Shown here: positions 10,970 through 21,908 of the stretch, in pieces
Numbering within the stretch: the stretch's first letter is position 1
Layout of the letters: every line of letters begins with the position of its first letter
Made by a program: the position numbers and the translations under genes
Notes under the pieces: generated by a model
What the model saw: only the letters and a program-made list of their open reading frames with translations
The model's database searches: none
Told to the model about the DNA's origin: nothing
NCBI GenBank assembly: GCA_020536535.1
Contig: JAHLWZ010000800.1
Span: 62,001-126,000, forward strand
Direction: 5' to 3'
DNA from: Pelomyxa schiedti
Lineage: Eukaryota > Evosea > Pelobiontida > Pelomyxidae
DNA: 64,000 nucleotides

Positions 10970-13068
10970 ATGGCGTTTGTTGTGGTACATGCGCTGTGCC
11001 GTTTCCCGGATGTTGTTTCACGAGAATGGCTATCGGCGGATTCATTCGCCGTTGGGGATGATGGGAGGTTTTTGGCCGTTGGAACCGAAGCCAAGGTCAG
11101 AGCCGCGTGCCCTGGTGCGTCACTCCTCCCACAATCCTACAATTTAGACTTCGAAGCAATGTCACCAAGCTGCGATTTGTTTCCCGTGCAGGAATCACCA
11201 AGGTCGTCGATGCCGGTGGGTTACACGTGATTCCCGGGTTCTTTGACTCTCACCTCCACCTGGTCGACCTTGGGACTTCACTTTTTCTCAGTGTCGATCT
11301 GGCGGGCTGCAGTTGCATCGCTGAGGCATGTCGTCGTGTGGCTGATTGGGCAACTACCAACCGCCCCAGGCGAGGAAGTCCCGGCCGAGAATGGATTGTG
11401 GGAGGCGGCTGGGACCACAACCATTGGCCTAATGGCGAATTCCCCACTGCGAGGGATTTGGACCAATTCCCGGAACTGGCACAGTTCAATGTGGGGCTTG
11501 CTTGTTTTTTCCCTCTCTTGATTTAAAACACTCTATCTGGATTACATAGGGAAGGAAATTGACTACACTTTACTACCCTGACTCCTTTGTTTTCCCTCTT
11601 TTTCTCAACCTTTTTATCTCAGATTGTATTGTTTCGAGTTGATATACATGCTGTATGGTGCAACAGTACAGCACTAAGACAGATAGAGCCCATTCCTACA
11701 GTAGATACTCCAGGAGGGAAAGTTGTCAGATACCCTGATGGAACCCCCACTGGTACTCTAACTTTACACCGCTTATATAAATTGATTGTTCACGACTAGG
11801 TATTCTTATTGATCATGCTCAAGGGCCTCTGGTAGCAAGTATCGTCCTTTAATATTTACACAAGAATAACATTTCTCATCAGAAATCCCTCAGCTCACAT
11901 TCGAGGAGAGATGCCTCTCTCTCAAAGCTGCATTTTCTGAGTGCAACAAGTTTGGTGTTGTTGGGGCTCATGATGCCTATGTAGACCAAGACACTTTAAC
12001 TGCTCTCAAGCATGTCCTTACCTCCCCAGACCTGACGAATAAGTTGCGTGTCTATTCTATGCTGGCAGTGAATGAATACAAGGCTCCTCCACCACTCGAA
12101 CCCTCGTTTGTAGAAAATCTTGATTCTGTTTTATTAAAAGTTCATAGAACTGAATTGTTGACAGTAAGAGCCTGCAAGATTTTATCTGATGGAGCTTTGG
12201 GAAGTCGAGGAGCAGCATTGTTTAAACCATACTCTGATGACCCAAAGAACACAGGGTTATTGTTATACCCAGATAATAGGGACCTCACTTCAGTTGTGAG
12301 GAAGTGGATACAGGCTGGATACCAAGTATTCTTGTTTTTCCTCTGTAAAAAGAGAACAATTTTAATACATATCCACAGGTTTGCACACATGCTATTGGTG
12401 ATCTAGCCAATCACAATGTCCTTGATGCTTACACAGCTGCTACAACCCCAGCCGCAACCACATCCGCATCGGGGGTAGACCACTCCTCCCCTCTTCAAAA
12501 TCCAATGGCATGTCAGAACTTGCGGCTCCGAATCGAGCATTCCCAAATTGTCACAGACGCAGACCTGCCACGCTTTTCCTCCCTCAACCTAATCGCGTCA
12601 ATGCAGCCAACGCACTGCACAAGCGACATGGGCTGGGTTACTTCCCGCGTGGGCCCAGAAAGAGAGCACGAATGCTACCGCTGGAACGACTTCCACAAGA
12701 GCGGAGTTCGCCTGTGCTTCGGCTCCGACTCCCCGGTCGAAATACCCGATCCCCTGGCCGGAATTGTATCAGCCACATCCAGGTGCCGGTGGAAGCAAGG
12801 CCAAAGCCAGCCGGTCCTCGGCCCTTGGCATTCTGACCAGTGCGTGAGCAGAACCACGGCACTAAATGCTTATACCATTGATGCGGCCTACGCCTCCTTC
12901 TTGGAGCAACAGTGCGGCACAATGCACCCTGGGTTCTGGGCTGACTTTGTGGTTTTGTCTGGGGACCTGCTGGAGTGCCCTGTGGAAGAAATTGGCAACA
13001 AAGTCAGAGTCATTGGTACTTTTGTTGGTGGGCACCTTGTGTATGGAACACCATTTGGAATGCCATAA
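10970..13068 (+). CDS. Amidohydrolase family 3 enzyme (YtcJ-like), second copy
   Basis: Paralogue of the gene at 2825-5065. Start ATG 10970. The first intron (gtgcgtcactcc...cccgtgcag, about 11115-11189) joins AACPG to ITKVVDAGGLHVIPGFFDSH, with the HxH metal motif DSHLHL. Further family blocks: EWIVGGGWDHNHWPNGEFPT, RVDIHAVWCNSTALRQIEPI, YPDGTPTGT, TVRACKILSDGALGSRGAAL, RLRIEHSQIVTDADL, RLCFGSDSPVEIPDPLAGI, TTALNAYTIDAAYASFLEQQ and HPGFWADFVVLSGDLL. Stop TAA at 13066. The substrate is unknown; YtcJ relatives are cytosolic exoenzymes. It ends convergent with the TauE gene, about 100 bases away. Confidence 0.87.
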
Positions 13069-13113
13069 TGTAGCTTGTTTGAGGAGGAAAACAAAAAGAA
13101 CTTCACTATGGAT

Positions 13114-13119
13114 AATAAA
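13114..13119 (+). promoter_or_regulatory. Candidate polyadenylation signal AATAAA
   Basis: Hexamer 46 bases after the TAA of the amidohydrolase at 13068, inside the 99-base convergent gap. Confidence 0.35.
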
Positions 13120-13167
13120 AGTGCACAAAAGTATTTATTTTCAAAAATTAGTGGCACCGCTTATGCT

Positions 13168-14650
13168 TTATCCATTGACAAGGTAGTTTGTCACAGTGGC
13201 TAGAACACCAGCGATGGTTACAACCACCCCAATTGTGATTCTCACATAGTGCTGTGGCATTCTTAGTAGCAGTGCGGCCCCAAGAAGGGTGCCCAAGAAT
13301 TGGAAAAACACAGAGCATGCCAGAGGAATCCAAAACGTAGAAAAGTCAATAAGCTTTAAACTGAGCAAGGATAAGTGGTTAAGTCAGGTGGAAGGCAAAG
13401 CATACCCCACTAAGGTAAGATCCAAGGATAACATTGTGGCACACATTAGGATGCATCCAGTGCCTGTCCCAGTTAGCAATTCCACACCCAGATTGGTTAC
13501 AATAACAACAGAAAACCAGGTTCCGCCTCCAAAGCCAACCATTCCTGCTATACCGCCAATGAAGAGAAGTTCCGCCCCAGTCACAGGAACATAAACAAAA
13601 GGACTTACGTTCTTGCCACACCATCTTACTGGTTTTTCCTTTTCCGTCTTCTGGTTCGTGAGAAGAGGAGTGTCCGTTGCTGCTTTTTTGTGGTGCCTAT
13701 GATGCTTATGGTGCTTCCGGTGTTTGTGTTTATGTTCGGACTGCTGGTCATCGGTTAGGCTTTCCTCATCATGGGGTGTCTCGTTTTCGGGTTTGTTTGC
13801 TGTTTCATCCTCGTTTTCAGCAGGGGGGTCCAGAGTTGAAGATGATGTTGTTGTGGTTGTTGCTATTATTGCTGCTGCTTGGTCTATTGTGCTATCCGAG
13901 GGTGTGATTGACGTTTCTTGGTGAATTTCACTCTCACCAGAAGACTCCCATGCACCTTTTGCATTTTCATCACCAAGGCTCTGCTCCTTGGATTCGCGTG
14001 GCACCTCTACCACCGCGGTTAGGTTGTCAGGGGAAGGAGAGTGATGGTCTGCGGTGATTTCTTTACCCTCAGCCACTGCCTCGGCCGCTGCTGCAGCAGC
14101 TTCGTGGTCAGGTTTACCTCTTCGGAGTAACTTCGCCTTCCACCGAGCAAAGGAGGCAGCACGCCTGGCAGCCCAATCTGCTCGCTTTACTTTGATAAGC
14201 TTCCATATTCCAGTTGTGAGGAAAATAGCTCCAAGAACAAATGAGACGTAGCCCACGCCGCCTTTAAACACATCTTCATGCTCAAGCAGTAAAGGGTGGA
14301 ACTGCCACATGGTTAATGCAGCCATTCCGCCTGCGCATAAACAGAAAATGCCCAAGTAAATCGGGTGTGGCCAGAGTTTTTTACGGTATCCATACAACAG
14401 TGCAAGAGTAAAAGAACTCGTGACATCCATACTTGCACTATGCACCTTAGCCCAATCGGGAAAAAAAATACAACGAGAAAGGAACACACCTGATAAATAA
14501 CGTTTCAAACAGAGGTATCCCAAAAGGGACAAACAACACAGGGACCATGAGGGTCCAAGCGGTGAACGAAATGCCGGCAGCACCGACGCCGGTTACAATA
14601 GCCAGTGGCATGATAATAAGCACATCCCATAGGGTGAATTCAATTGCCAT
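13168..14650 (-). CDS. TauE/SafE-family membrane transporter (sulfite/organosulfonate exporter type)
   Basis: Three exons. ATG 14650 starts MAIEFTLWDVLIIMPLAIVT followed by GVGAAGISFTAWTLMVP, the first TauE/SafE repeat. The second repeat is GGIAGMVGFGGGTWFSVVIV then TNLGVELLTGTGTGC, the conserved GfGGG...P/N...G...T.T pattern of the family. The last exon encodes FQFLGTLLGAALLLRMPQHY and ITIGVVVTIAGVLATVTNYL. Several membrane helices are evident. Between the two halves lies a cytoplasmic loop of over 150 residues, acidic and Ala/Thr-rich and ending in a Lys/His-rich run (HKHKHRKHHKHHRHHKK). Relatives export sulfite or sulfonates. Given the cysteine desulfidase and CoA-disulfide reductase downstream, a sulfur role is plausible but inferred. 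Confidence 0.82.
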
Positions 14651-15183
14651 TGGCAGATCTCAGAGCTCTTTCGTTGGTGGTCGTACAAACGACAATAATT
14701 GCAGTAAATACGACAGAACGCAAGACTCAGCACGAAGAAGAAAAAAAAGCTAGATCTACGGCAGCACGTGTTTGCCCTTAACTGTGCGGAACTCCGCCTC
14801 GGTCGGCCAATGCTCCCTTTTTTGTTGCTTTATCCTTTTTTCGGTACGATCTCTTCTCTCGCGTTGTTATTTTTTGGTTCGTTTTAGCTAGGGCCATCTC
14901 GCAAAAATGCCAATTTGTATATTTCGAGATGTCCCCAGTGTTGTCAAATGTCAGTTCCGGGCAATTCCGCTCGTCCTCTTTGTGTGACACCACTTTCCTC
15001 ATTCATAAGATCTGATCCCAGACTCCCAAGTAGCATTGCAGTGCTGCCTGAGGATGCTTGTTCTTCGAGTTGTCTCTTTGGGAGTTGTCTCTGAGCTTGA
15101 TGTTCGTTTGATATCAGTTCTGGGAAGCATCAACATCACGTGAACTTCTGAACTTCAAAAAAATACCACAAACTGCAACGAGG
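14651..15183. other. Divergent promoter region without recognised gene
   Basis: Lies between the starts of the TauE gene (minus) and the ankyrin-F-box-GTPase gene (plus). A 74-residue minus-strand frame at 14778-15002 (ELTFDNTGDISKYTNWHFCE) has no family features and is not called. Confidence 0.4.
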
Positions 15184-18066
15184 ATGCGGTCGACTCTTTG
15201 TGGCTCAGAATCTATTTCCAGTTCCCCTACACCGTCATCGTCTACGACTGCAACTGCAACTAAGACGCCCACTGAATTGGAGAATCAGTTGTTCTCCTTG
15301 GCGAATCTCATTTTGTGCTCTCTTCCTGTGAGTGAGACACCCGTGTCCCACTATCATTTTAGAATCCATCAATCATAGATTTACTTTTATGAATGAATGT
15401 AGGTTAGAACCACATCACCAATACAAACAGGACGTGCTGTTGTCAAACCTTGGTATATAGTTGTCAACGTGTCTAATAACTTAATACAAGGCATCATTCC
15501 TCATAACCTATCACCCTCCCATTAATTTTTGTGTATCTTTTTCACAATTGTTTTAGTAAGTGATGTAGCTTTTCACCTTATCGCTTATGGTGTTCTTTTA
15601 GTGTGACAAGTACTTCCACACAAGTGGTACAGTTGACACCTCCTTTCCCAACATCTGGGCCAATACCCACAGCCGTTATTTGGGTGGTACCATCAGCGGG
15701 AAGCGGGATTCCATATCGCCTTCCTCCCGCCAGGTTTTCAGTGACCCACTCGTCCATAACCTTCACACTGAATACGGTCCACATTCGGTTCCTTTTTTCT
15801 GGGCTAAATTAATTTCTACAGGATAGCTCCGGGATCTTATATTGGCTCGTTTTTTCCAAACCATTATGCCGAAGTGAGTTAGATGTGATGGTGAGCAAAG
15901 TGATGTCATCGCCACCAACAGATGCTGCCACAAAATCAATCACTTCAACGCCTTTAGTTCAAGAAATGGTGAGAACAAATTCCATCAATGATATGGATAC
16001 AAGTGGACAGACGTTGCTACATGCAGCAAGGTCATTCCCTTTCAAGATGTGAGGATATTTAAAAAACCCAGTAATTCAGGGAACACTTACTTAATTAAAT
16101 GGCTTTTGTCACATGGAGCCAATGTGAATGCAGTTGACAACCACGGTGGTACACCACTACTTGTGGCTTCATCAAGCGGGCAACTTGAAGTACGTTCCAC
16201 TCTTTGCAGATTGGGCTTTATTGAAACTGTTAGTCGGTTTTATTGCTGCTGAAAGCAGGAGCGGAACCAACAGCGCATACTGACAGTGGAACGAATACAC
16301 TCTTTTATCTGTGCAGGATGAAAACTGTTGAAGACCAGCCGCTGTATAATAATATTTTCGACTTACTTGTGAGAGGAAGAGAAACGTTTGCAGCAGAAAC
16401 CAATTTCATTGGCATGAAACTACATTAATGCAGAAGATATCACCAACAAAATGCAGGTGCTTCACCATTAACGACTGCTCTCACAGCAAGAAACCAACTT
16501 GCCACCACAAATTTACTGTCACTTGGCCCTGTCATTGATTCCCTTAATACAATATCTATTTGTGGCTCCTCCATCCTTCTTCATGCACTGCAGTCACGGG
16601 CCGACCCAGACATTATAAGAAAACTCATCCAGTGTGGGGCAGACCCAAATGTAAAACCTTTCTCAGGATAAGAGAAACCTTGACTTTTGCAGGTACAAAC
16701 CACGGAAGGTGCTACTGCTGTGGATGTTGCTTCTGAACTCCATTATCCAACAGCCATCATTGAACTTCTTGCCACTGTATTTTGCAACTACCCACTAAAG
16801 GTTCACTAATACATTTCCAAAGCATATCTTAAATATTCCCGTGGAATTGGTTGTTCAAATCCTTTTTTCACTGCCCCCAGAAGACTTATTCCGAATTCGG
16901 CGGGTCTGTAAAAGTTTGCTGAAACTATCTAGATCGATTCTGGCCAATGATGACTACTGGAAAATACAGTGCACCACGAAGGTATTCAATACTATTATAT
17001 TATTGTTTACTCGGTCCAGGAGAAATTTCTCGCCTCAAGGGCCTTTGAATACAAGCACATTTTATTATACAAAGAGTTGGAAGTGTTAAAGCGCTTGCCT
17101 CTTAAACCATTCGAAACACCGAATGCAGAATATCATAAGCTGTTAAAGGTCTGCTATTCTCGCCTTCAAGAGTTGCAGATACTGACTCTTCCAACGTCAG
17201 ATTCTTGTAATTGGTGACACTGGTGTTGGAAAAACCTCTCTTGTCACACGGTACTCAAATTTGGGCTTGAAAAAAGTCTCTTATAACACTGAAGATGGGG
17301 AGAGGGTTCATCTGAGAGCGCACCCATCATTCCCCTCGATTTCAAATTGAGGTTTTTTCCTTTTTCATCCCATTTTATCAGCCCAACAAATACTTAGCTC
17401 TTTAGGTCTATGCAAATTTGTGGAAAAGTATTTTTTTTTTTTTTTTGTTTTTATTTTAACGTTAACTTTAAGATAGCCAAAGCCCAGATTTGGGATATTC
17501 CAACTCCACAAAGGTCAACAAGTTTGCTTTGTCCATCTATGAAACAATCCCGCACATAGGTTCCGCACACAAAGACCGCCATACCGCGGCTGCCATGCCA
17601 TTATAATTGTATTTGACATTACCAATCCAACTAGTTTACGCAATGCCAAACTGTGGCTCCAAGTTGACACCCCACAATCAATTCACCACCTAACAGTTCT
17701 CCAATTAGGAGGTCGACAGATATGCGAGTGAAACGGTTACGATAATGTTTCTTGGCAACAAGTCTGACCTAGCCCCAGTTGTCACACCTCAAGATGTATG
17801 TGTTACTTCCCTTTTCTTCTGTACAACTGACAGTACAAAAAAACAAAAAAAAAAAGATACAAACCCATCTGGGGGACTACCTTGATGACAGCAATAGTCC
17901 CTTTGGGACCAGAGAGGTCTTTACAACCAGCGCCAAAGAAGCCACCAATGTGGATCTGGTTCTGTACAGGCTTGTTCAAACACTGCTCATAAAACTTGAA
18001 CCAACCATACGCGTAATTCCCATCAGCAAACCCCCCAAAGACGAGAAGAATTGTTCGCTCATGTGA
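15184..18066 (+). CDS. Ankyrin-repeat / F-box / Rab-like GTPase fusion protein with C-terminal CaaX box
   Basis: One multi-exon gene. Order: N-terminal beta-rich unknown region (GRAVVKPWYIVVNVSNN; GSGIPYRLPPARFSVTHSSI); ankyrin repeats (DTSGQTLLHAA; KWLLSHGANVNAVDNHGGTP; SVLLLLKAGAEPTAH; NAGASPLTTALTARNQLA; LIQCGADPNVQTTEGATAVD); F-box (IPVELVVQILFSLPPEDLFR); linker; Rab-like G domain. F-box joins G domain in phase 0: exon 17020-17148 ends EYHKLLK, intron 17149-17200, then ILVIGDTGVGKTSLVTRYSN at 17201. Also present: switch-I-like IIPLDFKL, YRGCHAIIIVFDITNPTSLR, NKSD (17757-17768), TSAKEA, and C-terminal CSLM before TGA 18066. The G3 box reads WDIPTPQRFRT, where Rabs have WDTAGQERFRT, so the catalytic Gln and the DxxG Gly are gone. 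The expected role is a membrane-anchored, SCF-recruiting adaptor; this is inference. Confidence 0.82.
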
Positions 18067-18197
18067 ACCAAAGTAGTTGTCAAAACTTGTTGCAACGCAC
18101 AAGTTCGTCAAGCCTTCTTCCTTACAACGAGAAAAAGAAAAAGACACAAAACCGAAAAAACCAAAGTTGCAGCTTCAACAACAACAAGTAAAACTAG

Positions 18198-18623
18198 ATG
18201 CATACCCACACAAGACAAGAGACCCGCTTCCTGACTGGAGGAATGGTTGTTCTCCGCACTCTGCCCAATGGGCCCACTGGTGACCTGGAGGTAGACATCT
18301 CGGCATTTTGCCCGGCTCTGGGCACGGGAGAGTCCTTCTTCTCGGCCAACCTGAACTGTGTTCTCCATGGGGGTCCCACTTCCAGCACCACCTACGTTTC
18401 CAGCTGCTTTGAATTCAGAACCGCCCCTTTGGGTCCGGTGACTGAGGAGGCCAGGCTGAGCATAGCTTACTCTGCACAGTTTGCTTGCGGGGGAGCGCAG
18501 CACCTCACCATTCCTGTCACTCCCGCTGGCAGATTCTTTGTTAAGAAGGTGGATCAGATACAGTCCTCGAGTGGTTCCACCATACGCCTGTCCGCCTACA
18601 CCGTGCTGGTACCGTGTCTCTGA
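18198..18623 (+). CDS. Hypothetical protein, about 125-141 aa
   Basis: Single frame to TGA at 18621-18623. ATG at 18198 or, more likely, the internal ATG at 18243 (MVVLRTLPNGPTGDLEVDIS). The sequence looks like one beta-sandwich domain: ESFFSANLNCVLHGGPTSST, EEARLSIAYSAQFACGGAQH, STIRLSAYTVLVPCL. No family recognised. Its promoter would be the 130 bases after the fusion gene's stop. Confidence 0.5.
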   Translation: MHTHTRQETRFLTGGMVVLRTLPNGPTGDLEVDISAFCPALGTGESFFSANLNCVLHGGPTSSTTYVSSCFEFRTAPLGPVTEEARLSIAYSAQFACGGAQHLTIPVTPAGRFFVKKVDQIQSSSGSTIRLSAYTVLVPCL

Positions 18624-18736
18624 GTAATAGGAATCATTGTTGTAACAAGTGGCTGGGCTTTTTTCTTTCTTTTTTTAAATTGTTTAAAAGTGCTTTTGTA
18701 CATGAGGTGCCAAAATTTTTTGATAGGGTTGTAGTA

Positions 18737-21071
18737 TTAGGGGAGTTGGGGTGTGGTACCTGCTGTGGCTTTACAAGTCACATCTGTGGGTGTGTCATGT
18801 GTTGGAGGAGGTGAAGTACATGGTGGGGTTGGCGATGGAGTTTTACTGATCCTCTCAGGTGTTGGTGATGGTGGGGGGGTGTGTGAATGTAGTGTGATGA
18901 AGCTTCCCTCCGAACTTGTTGCTGTGGTGGCAGTGGTATTCGGTGTTGGTGATTGTGGCGGTGGTGAGGTTGACGGTGAGGGAGGGAGTGAGGAGAAGGG
19001 TGCGGAGAGTGAAATCGAGGTGCTGGGTGAGCGGGGTGACAATCGGGGGCTTGGGGTGGAGTCGTGTGTTTTGGCACCAAAGAACAGCGATGCGTGTATG
19101 TCGTCTCGGGTACTGGCAGATATGTTGATCTCCTGGGTCGATTTTAGTGAAACTTTAATGCCACAACAAGTCTCTAGCACACATTTTTTGCCTCCTCGTC
19201 GATATATAGAAAATACAGCCGTATAACTTCCATTTTCAATGCTATCTAAGCAACCCCATTAGTCTGTTGATAGATGAAAAAAAAAAAAAAATACTGGATC
19301 AGACTGCAGTTTGCTAAGCGCTTTCACTGCAAGTATAAACGCCAGGTCTATTTTGATTGTTGTTCTTGTGGTTATTGTAAAGAAACACGATTACTTTCAG
19401 CAGCATATTCGGCCTCAAGCCACTGTTGAAATGACGCCAACAGTACGGGAGACTTCAGCAGCAACGGTAAACCTATGAGGGGCAGAACAGTAATAGTCAA
19501 TACATGGCAGCACTTTACCTGTGACCTTTTGATTTTTTAGGTGTGCCCACTTAGGAAGCAAGTCACTCTCAATAAGGTAAGTCGTTTCAGTCACTGCTTT
19601 ATCAAAGACATGTTCGGAGATTATTTTGTGGTCTGTAGAAGAGCTAGAAAGGGATGCTTTCTTTTCCAATATTCAATACTGGTGGAGGGTTGATTGACTT
19701 ACAATTATTTTGCTTGTGGATGTTCCGAAATCTACGTTTTGAATGCAGGATGCACTGTCAGAAGCCCCTAAAGGATGTATGTCATGATCCAACTTTACAT
19801 GGAATAGCACACTTCTCTTCTTCAAAAATCCAGAACTGGCTATTCGTCGTAGGGTACCAAGTTTTGACTGTGATGTGGGCTGGGAAGGAACTTCTTGTCT
19901 AGATTTCAAGTCTCGTTCTTGCCAAGCAATAAAGGATTGCCGTACGCCATTTGCATCATCCCCAGGAGCTTTGCAACTAGTTTGTGAGTCTGGGATTTGT
20001 AATGGCAAATCACCTGGTTGAATTTTTGGAGATGATGGTGGTGTCCTTTCTGGTGTGTGATGTCCTGATGGTGTGGTGGCGGCTGAGTCTGTGGAAACCG
20101 GAACTTCGGGGCTTTCGCTTCCAGTTTTTGATTGCTGCACCTATCTTAAAACCAAGATTGATATAAGCACATTGAGGATACCATGATGTCCTTTTTATGC
20201 CAAAACGCAAAGGCACTTGACACTTTTTCCTCTTGGGTATGGCTAGTGAGTCCCATCAATGATGTTCCTATAACACTGTGTGTCCTCGCGTGGCGGCTCT
20301 TTGGTATTGAAACATCAATACACCAATCATCAGCTGATGTGGCTGCTGCTGTTACAATGTCACATTCACTCGAGGGGATATTGCTGCCACTTAAACCAGT
20401 ATCGGTTACCACTATCACAGGGTGGGAAGCTTTCACTATGCCGGAATGTGAATGTTGCGAGAGGGAGAACTCACGAGCATAATGTGAAGGTGGAGGTGAA
20501 GTTGCAGGGGAGGTGATTCCATCCAATGGTGGAGGTGCAGACGTTCCCCTCGCAGAGCGTGGGGGAGACTTGCTGTGTGTATGGGTGTGAGAATGCCGAG
20601 AACGTGGTGTGTGAAGTGAAGTCCCTCTGTGAGATGTTTTTTAATGGTAAGTCAATAATGAGGAAAAGGTAACCCTAACCCTTCTTCCTTATCAATACTA
20701 TGTTATTTGGCTTGTGTTTGGGGAAAAAACAAAAAAAAAAAAAAGGAGAAAAGGCACACTTGCATGCACTCTCTGGTGTTAAGTGCAAGTGGGGCCGCGA
20801 ATGTAAATGATGGGAAGAGACAACAGGAGACAGCGGGCCTCCAGTGGGTTTGCTGGAGTGTAAGATTTAAGTTGGATTGGTGCTCAGTAGCCTAGCCCCA
20901 AGAAAAACAAAAAAAAAAAACCACAACAAGTTGGGTGTGTTTTGTTGGGACACGGGTGTCCCAATACGGACTGGCCAAACACAAGAACTACCTCGGGACG
21001 GGGTCTCCTTCAGAAAGTCTGAAGGGGGAGGCTGATCTGCTCAGCTGTCGTTCGTTTTCGTCGTCAGCCAT
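18737..21071 (-). CDS. Large Ser/Pro-rich protein, possible RGS-like segment
   Basis: Multi-exon minus-strand gene from ATG 21071 (MADDENERQLSRSASPFRLS) to TAA 18737. Most of it is low-complexity: ITSPATSPPPSHYAREFSLS, then VPVSTDSAATTPSGHHTPER, and a Pro/Ser/Thr C-terminal tail. Two short stretches look structured. HVFDKAVTETTYLIESDLLP then KW (about 19560-19610) resembles the last helix of RGS domains. After an intron, LLLKSPVLLASFQQWLEAEY (about 19410-19450) resembles the first helix of an RGS domain. No complete RGS fold could be traced, so this is only a hint. The terminal exon includes a charged beta segment (SYTAVFSIYRRGGKKCVLET). Function unknown. Confidence 0.5.
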
Positions 21072-21186
21072 CGCAGAACCAACCTTTTGATTCCTCAGAT
21101 CGTTCGCAGAAAAAGAAGTGTCTGATAATTTCTCTGTGGAAGACTGACGATTCGAATCCACTTCGTCCAAATGGGTTCATGCTAGA

Positions 21187-21859
21187 ATGGTGCCTCTGGG
21201 TTCCTTTCAGGGGTTCGCCGATCGCACCAAGTTACCTCAAAAATCAAAAAACCGACGAATGGCCACCATTTATTTCTCCGAGCCTGAGGGGCAATACGCC
21301 TGCTTCTCTAATTTTTACGAGGTGGATTTCGTGCTTGACGGGAAATCATGGACTAGCACCGAGGTCAACAGCCGTTTTTTTTTGTTTCTTTCTGCTTTTA
21401 CCAACAAAACCCTAAGGCTTATTTTCAAGCGCATAAATTCACAACTCCAGAGTATCAAGAGCAGGTTAGTACAATGTACTGGCAGGTTTTTTTCTCAATT
21501 TTTCCCCAGATAAGGAGGTCAGACCCTGGCACCGCCAAAACACTGGGGTCACAAAGAAGACCAGATTACAGGAAGGACTGGGATGATGTGCGCAATGAAT
21601 ACATGAAAGGGGGAATACGTGCCAAGTTCCAGCAGCACCCTGATTTGGCCGCTATCCTTCTATCTACTGGTGATTCCCCAATAGCAGGTAGCCATTTATC
21701 TCTCTTATCCTTATGGCATTCAAACTTCACTAATTTTCATAATAATAATAAAAAGAACGTGCACCATATGATGCTTATTGGGGAGATGGACCTGATGGAA
21801 AGGGGAAAAACATGCTTGGGAAAATTTTGCAGGAACTAAGGACCGAACTGAGGGGATAA
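21187..21859 (+). CDS. NADAR-domain protein (YbiA/DUF1768-like N-glycosidase)
   Basis: Four exons. Key blocks: IYFSEPEGQYACFSNFYEVD, KSWTSTE spliced to AYFQAHKFTTPEYQEQ, then IRRSDPGTAKTLGSQRRPDY, DVRNEYMKGGIRAKFQQHPD, LLSTGDSPIAERAPYDAYWG and KGKNMLGKILQELR. This covers the whole NADAR/YbiA fold, including the FSNFY, catalytic-site E...YFQA, G and W-G blocks. Family members hydrolyse N-glycosidic bonds of ADP-ribose or riboflavin-pathway intermediates. Start is ATG 21187 or the internal ATG at 21265 just before the domain; the former adds a basic leader of 26 residues. TAA at 21857-21859. Divergent from the Ser/Pro-rich gene. Confidence 0.85.
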
Positions 21860-21908
21860 ATAGAATTCATTTTGAGTTTGCCAAAAAAGTGGATTCTTGA
21901 TTTTGACC

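Noticed and set aside
10715-10990. 91-residue minus-strand frame
   Set aside because: No ATG-led domain, low complexity, and it overlaps the promoter of the second amidohydrolase.
19400-19670. Complete RGS domain in the Ser/Pro-rich protein
   Set aside because: Only a first-helix-like and a last-helix-like segment are seen, in the wrong order for one domain; kept only as a hint.
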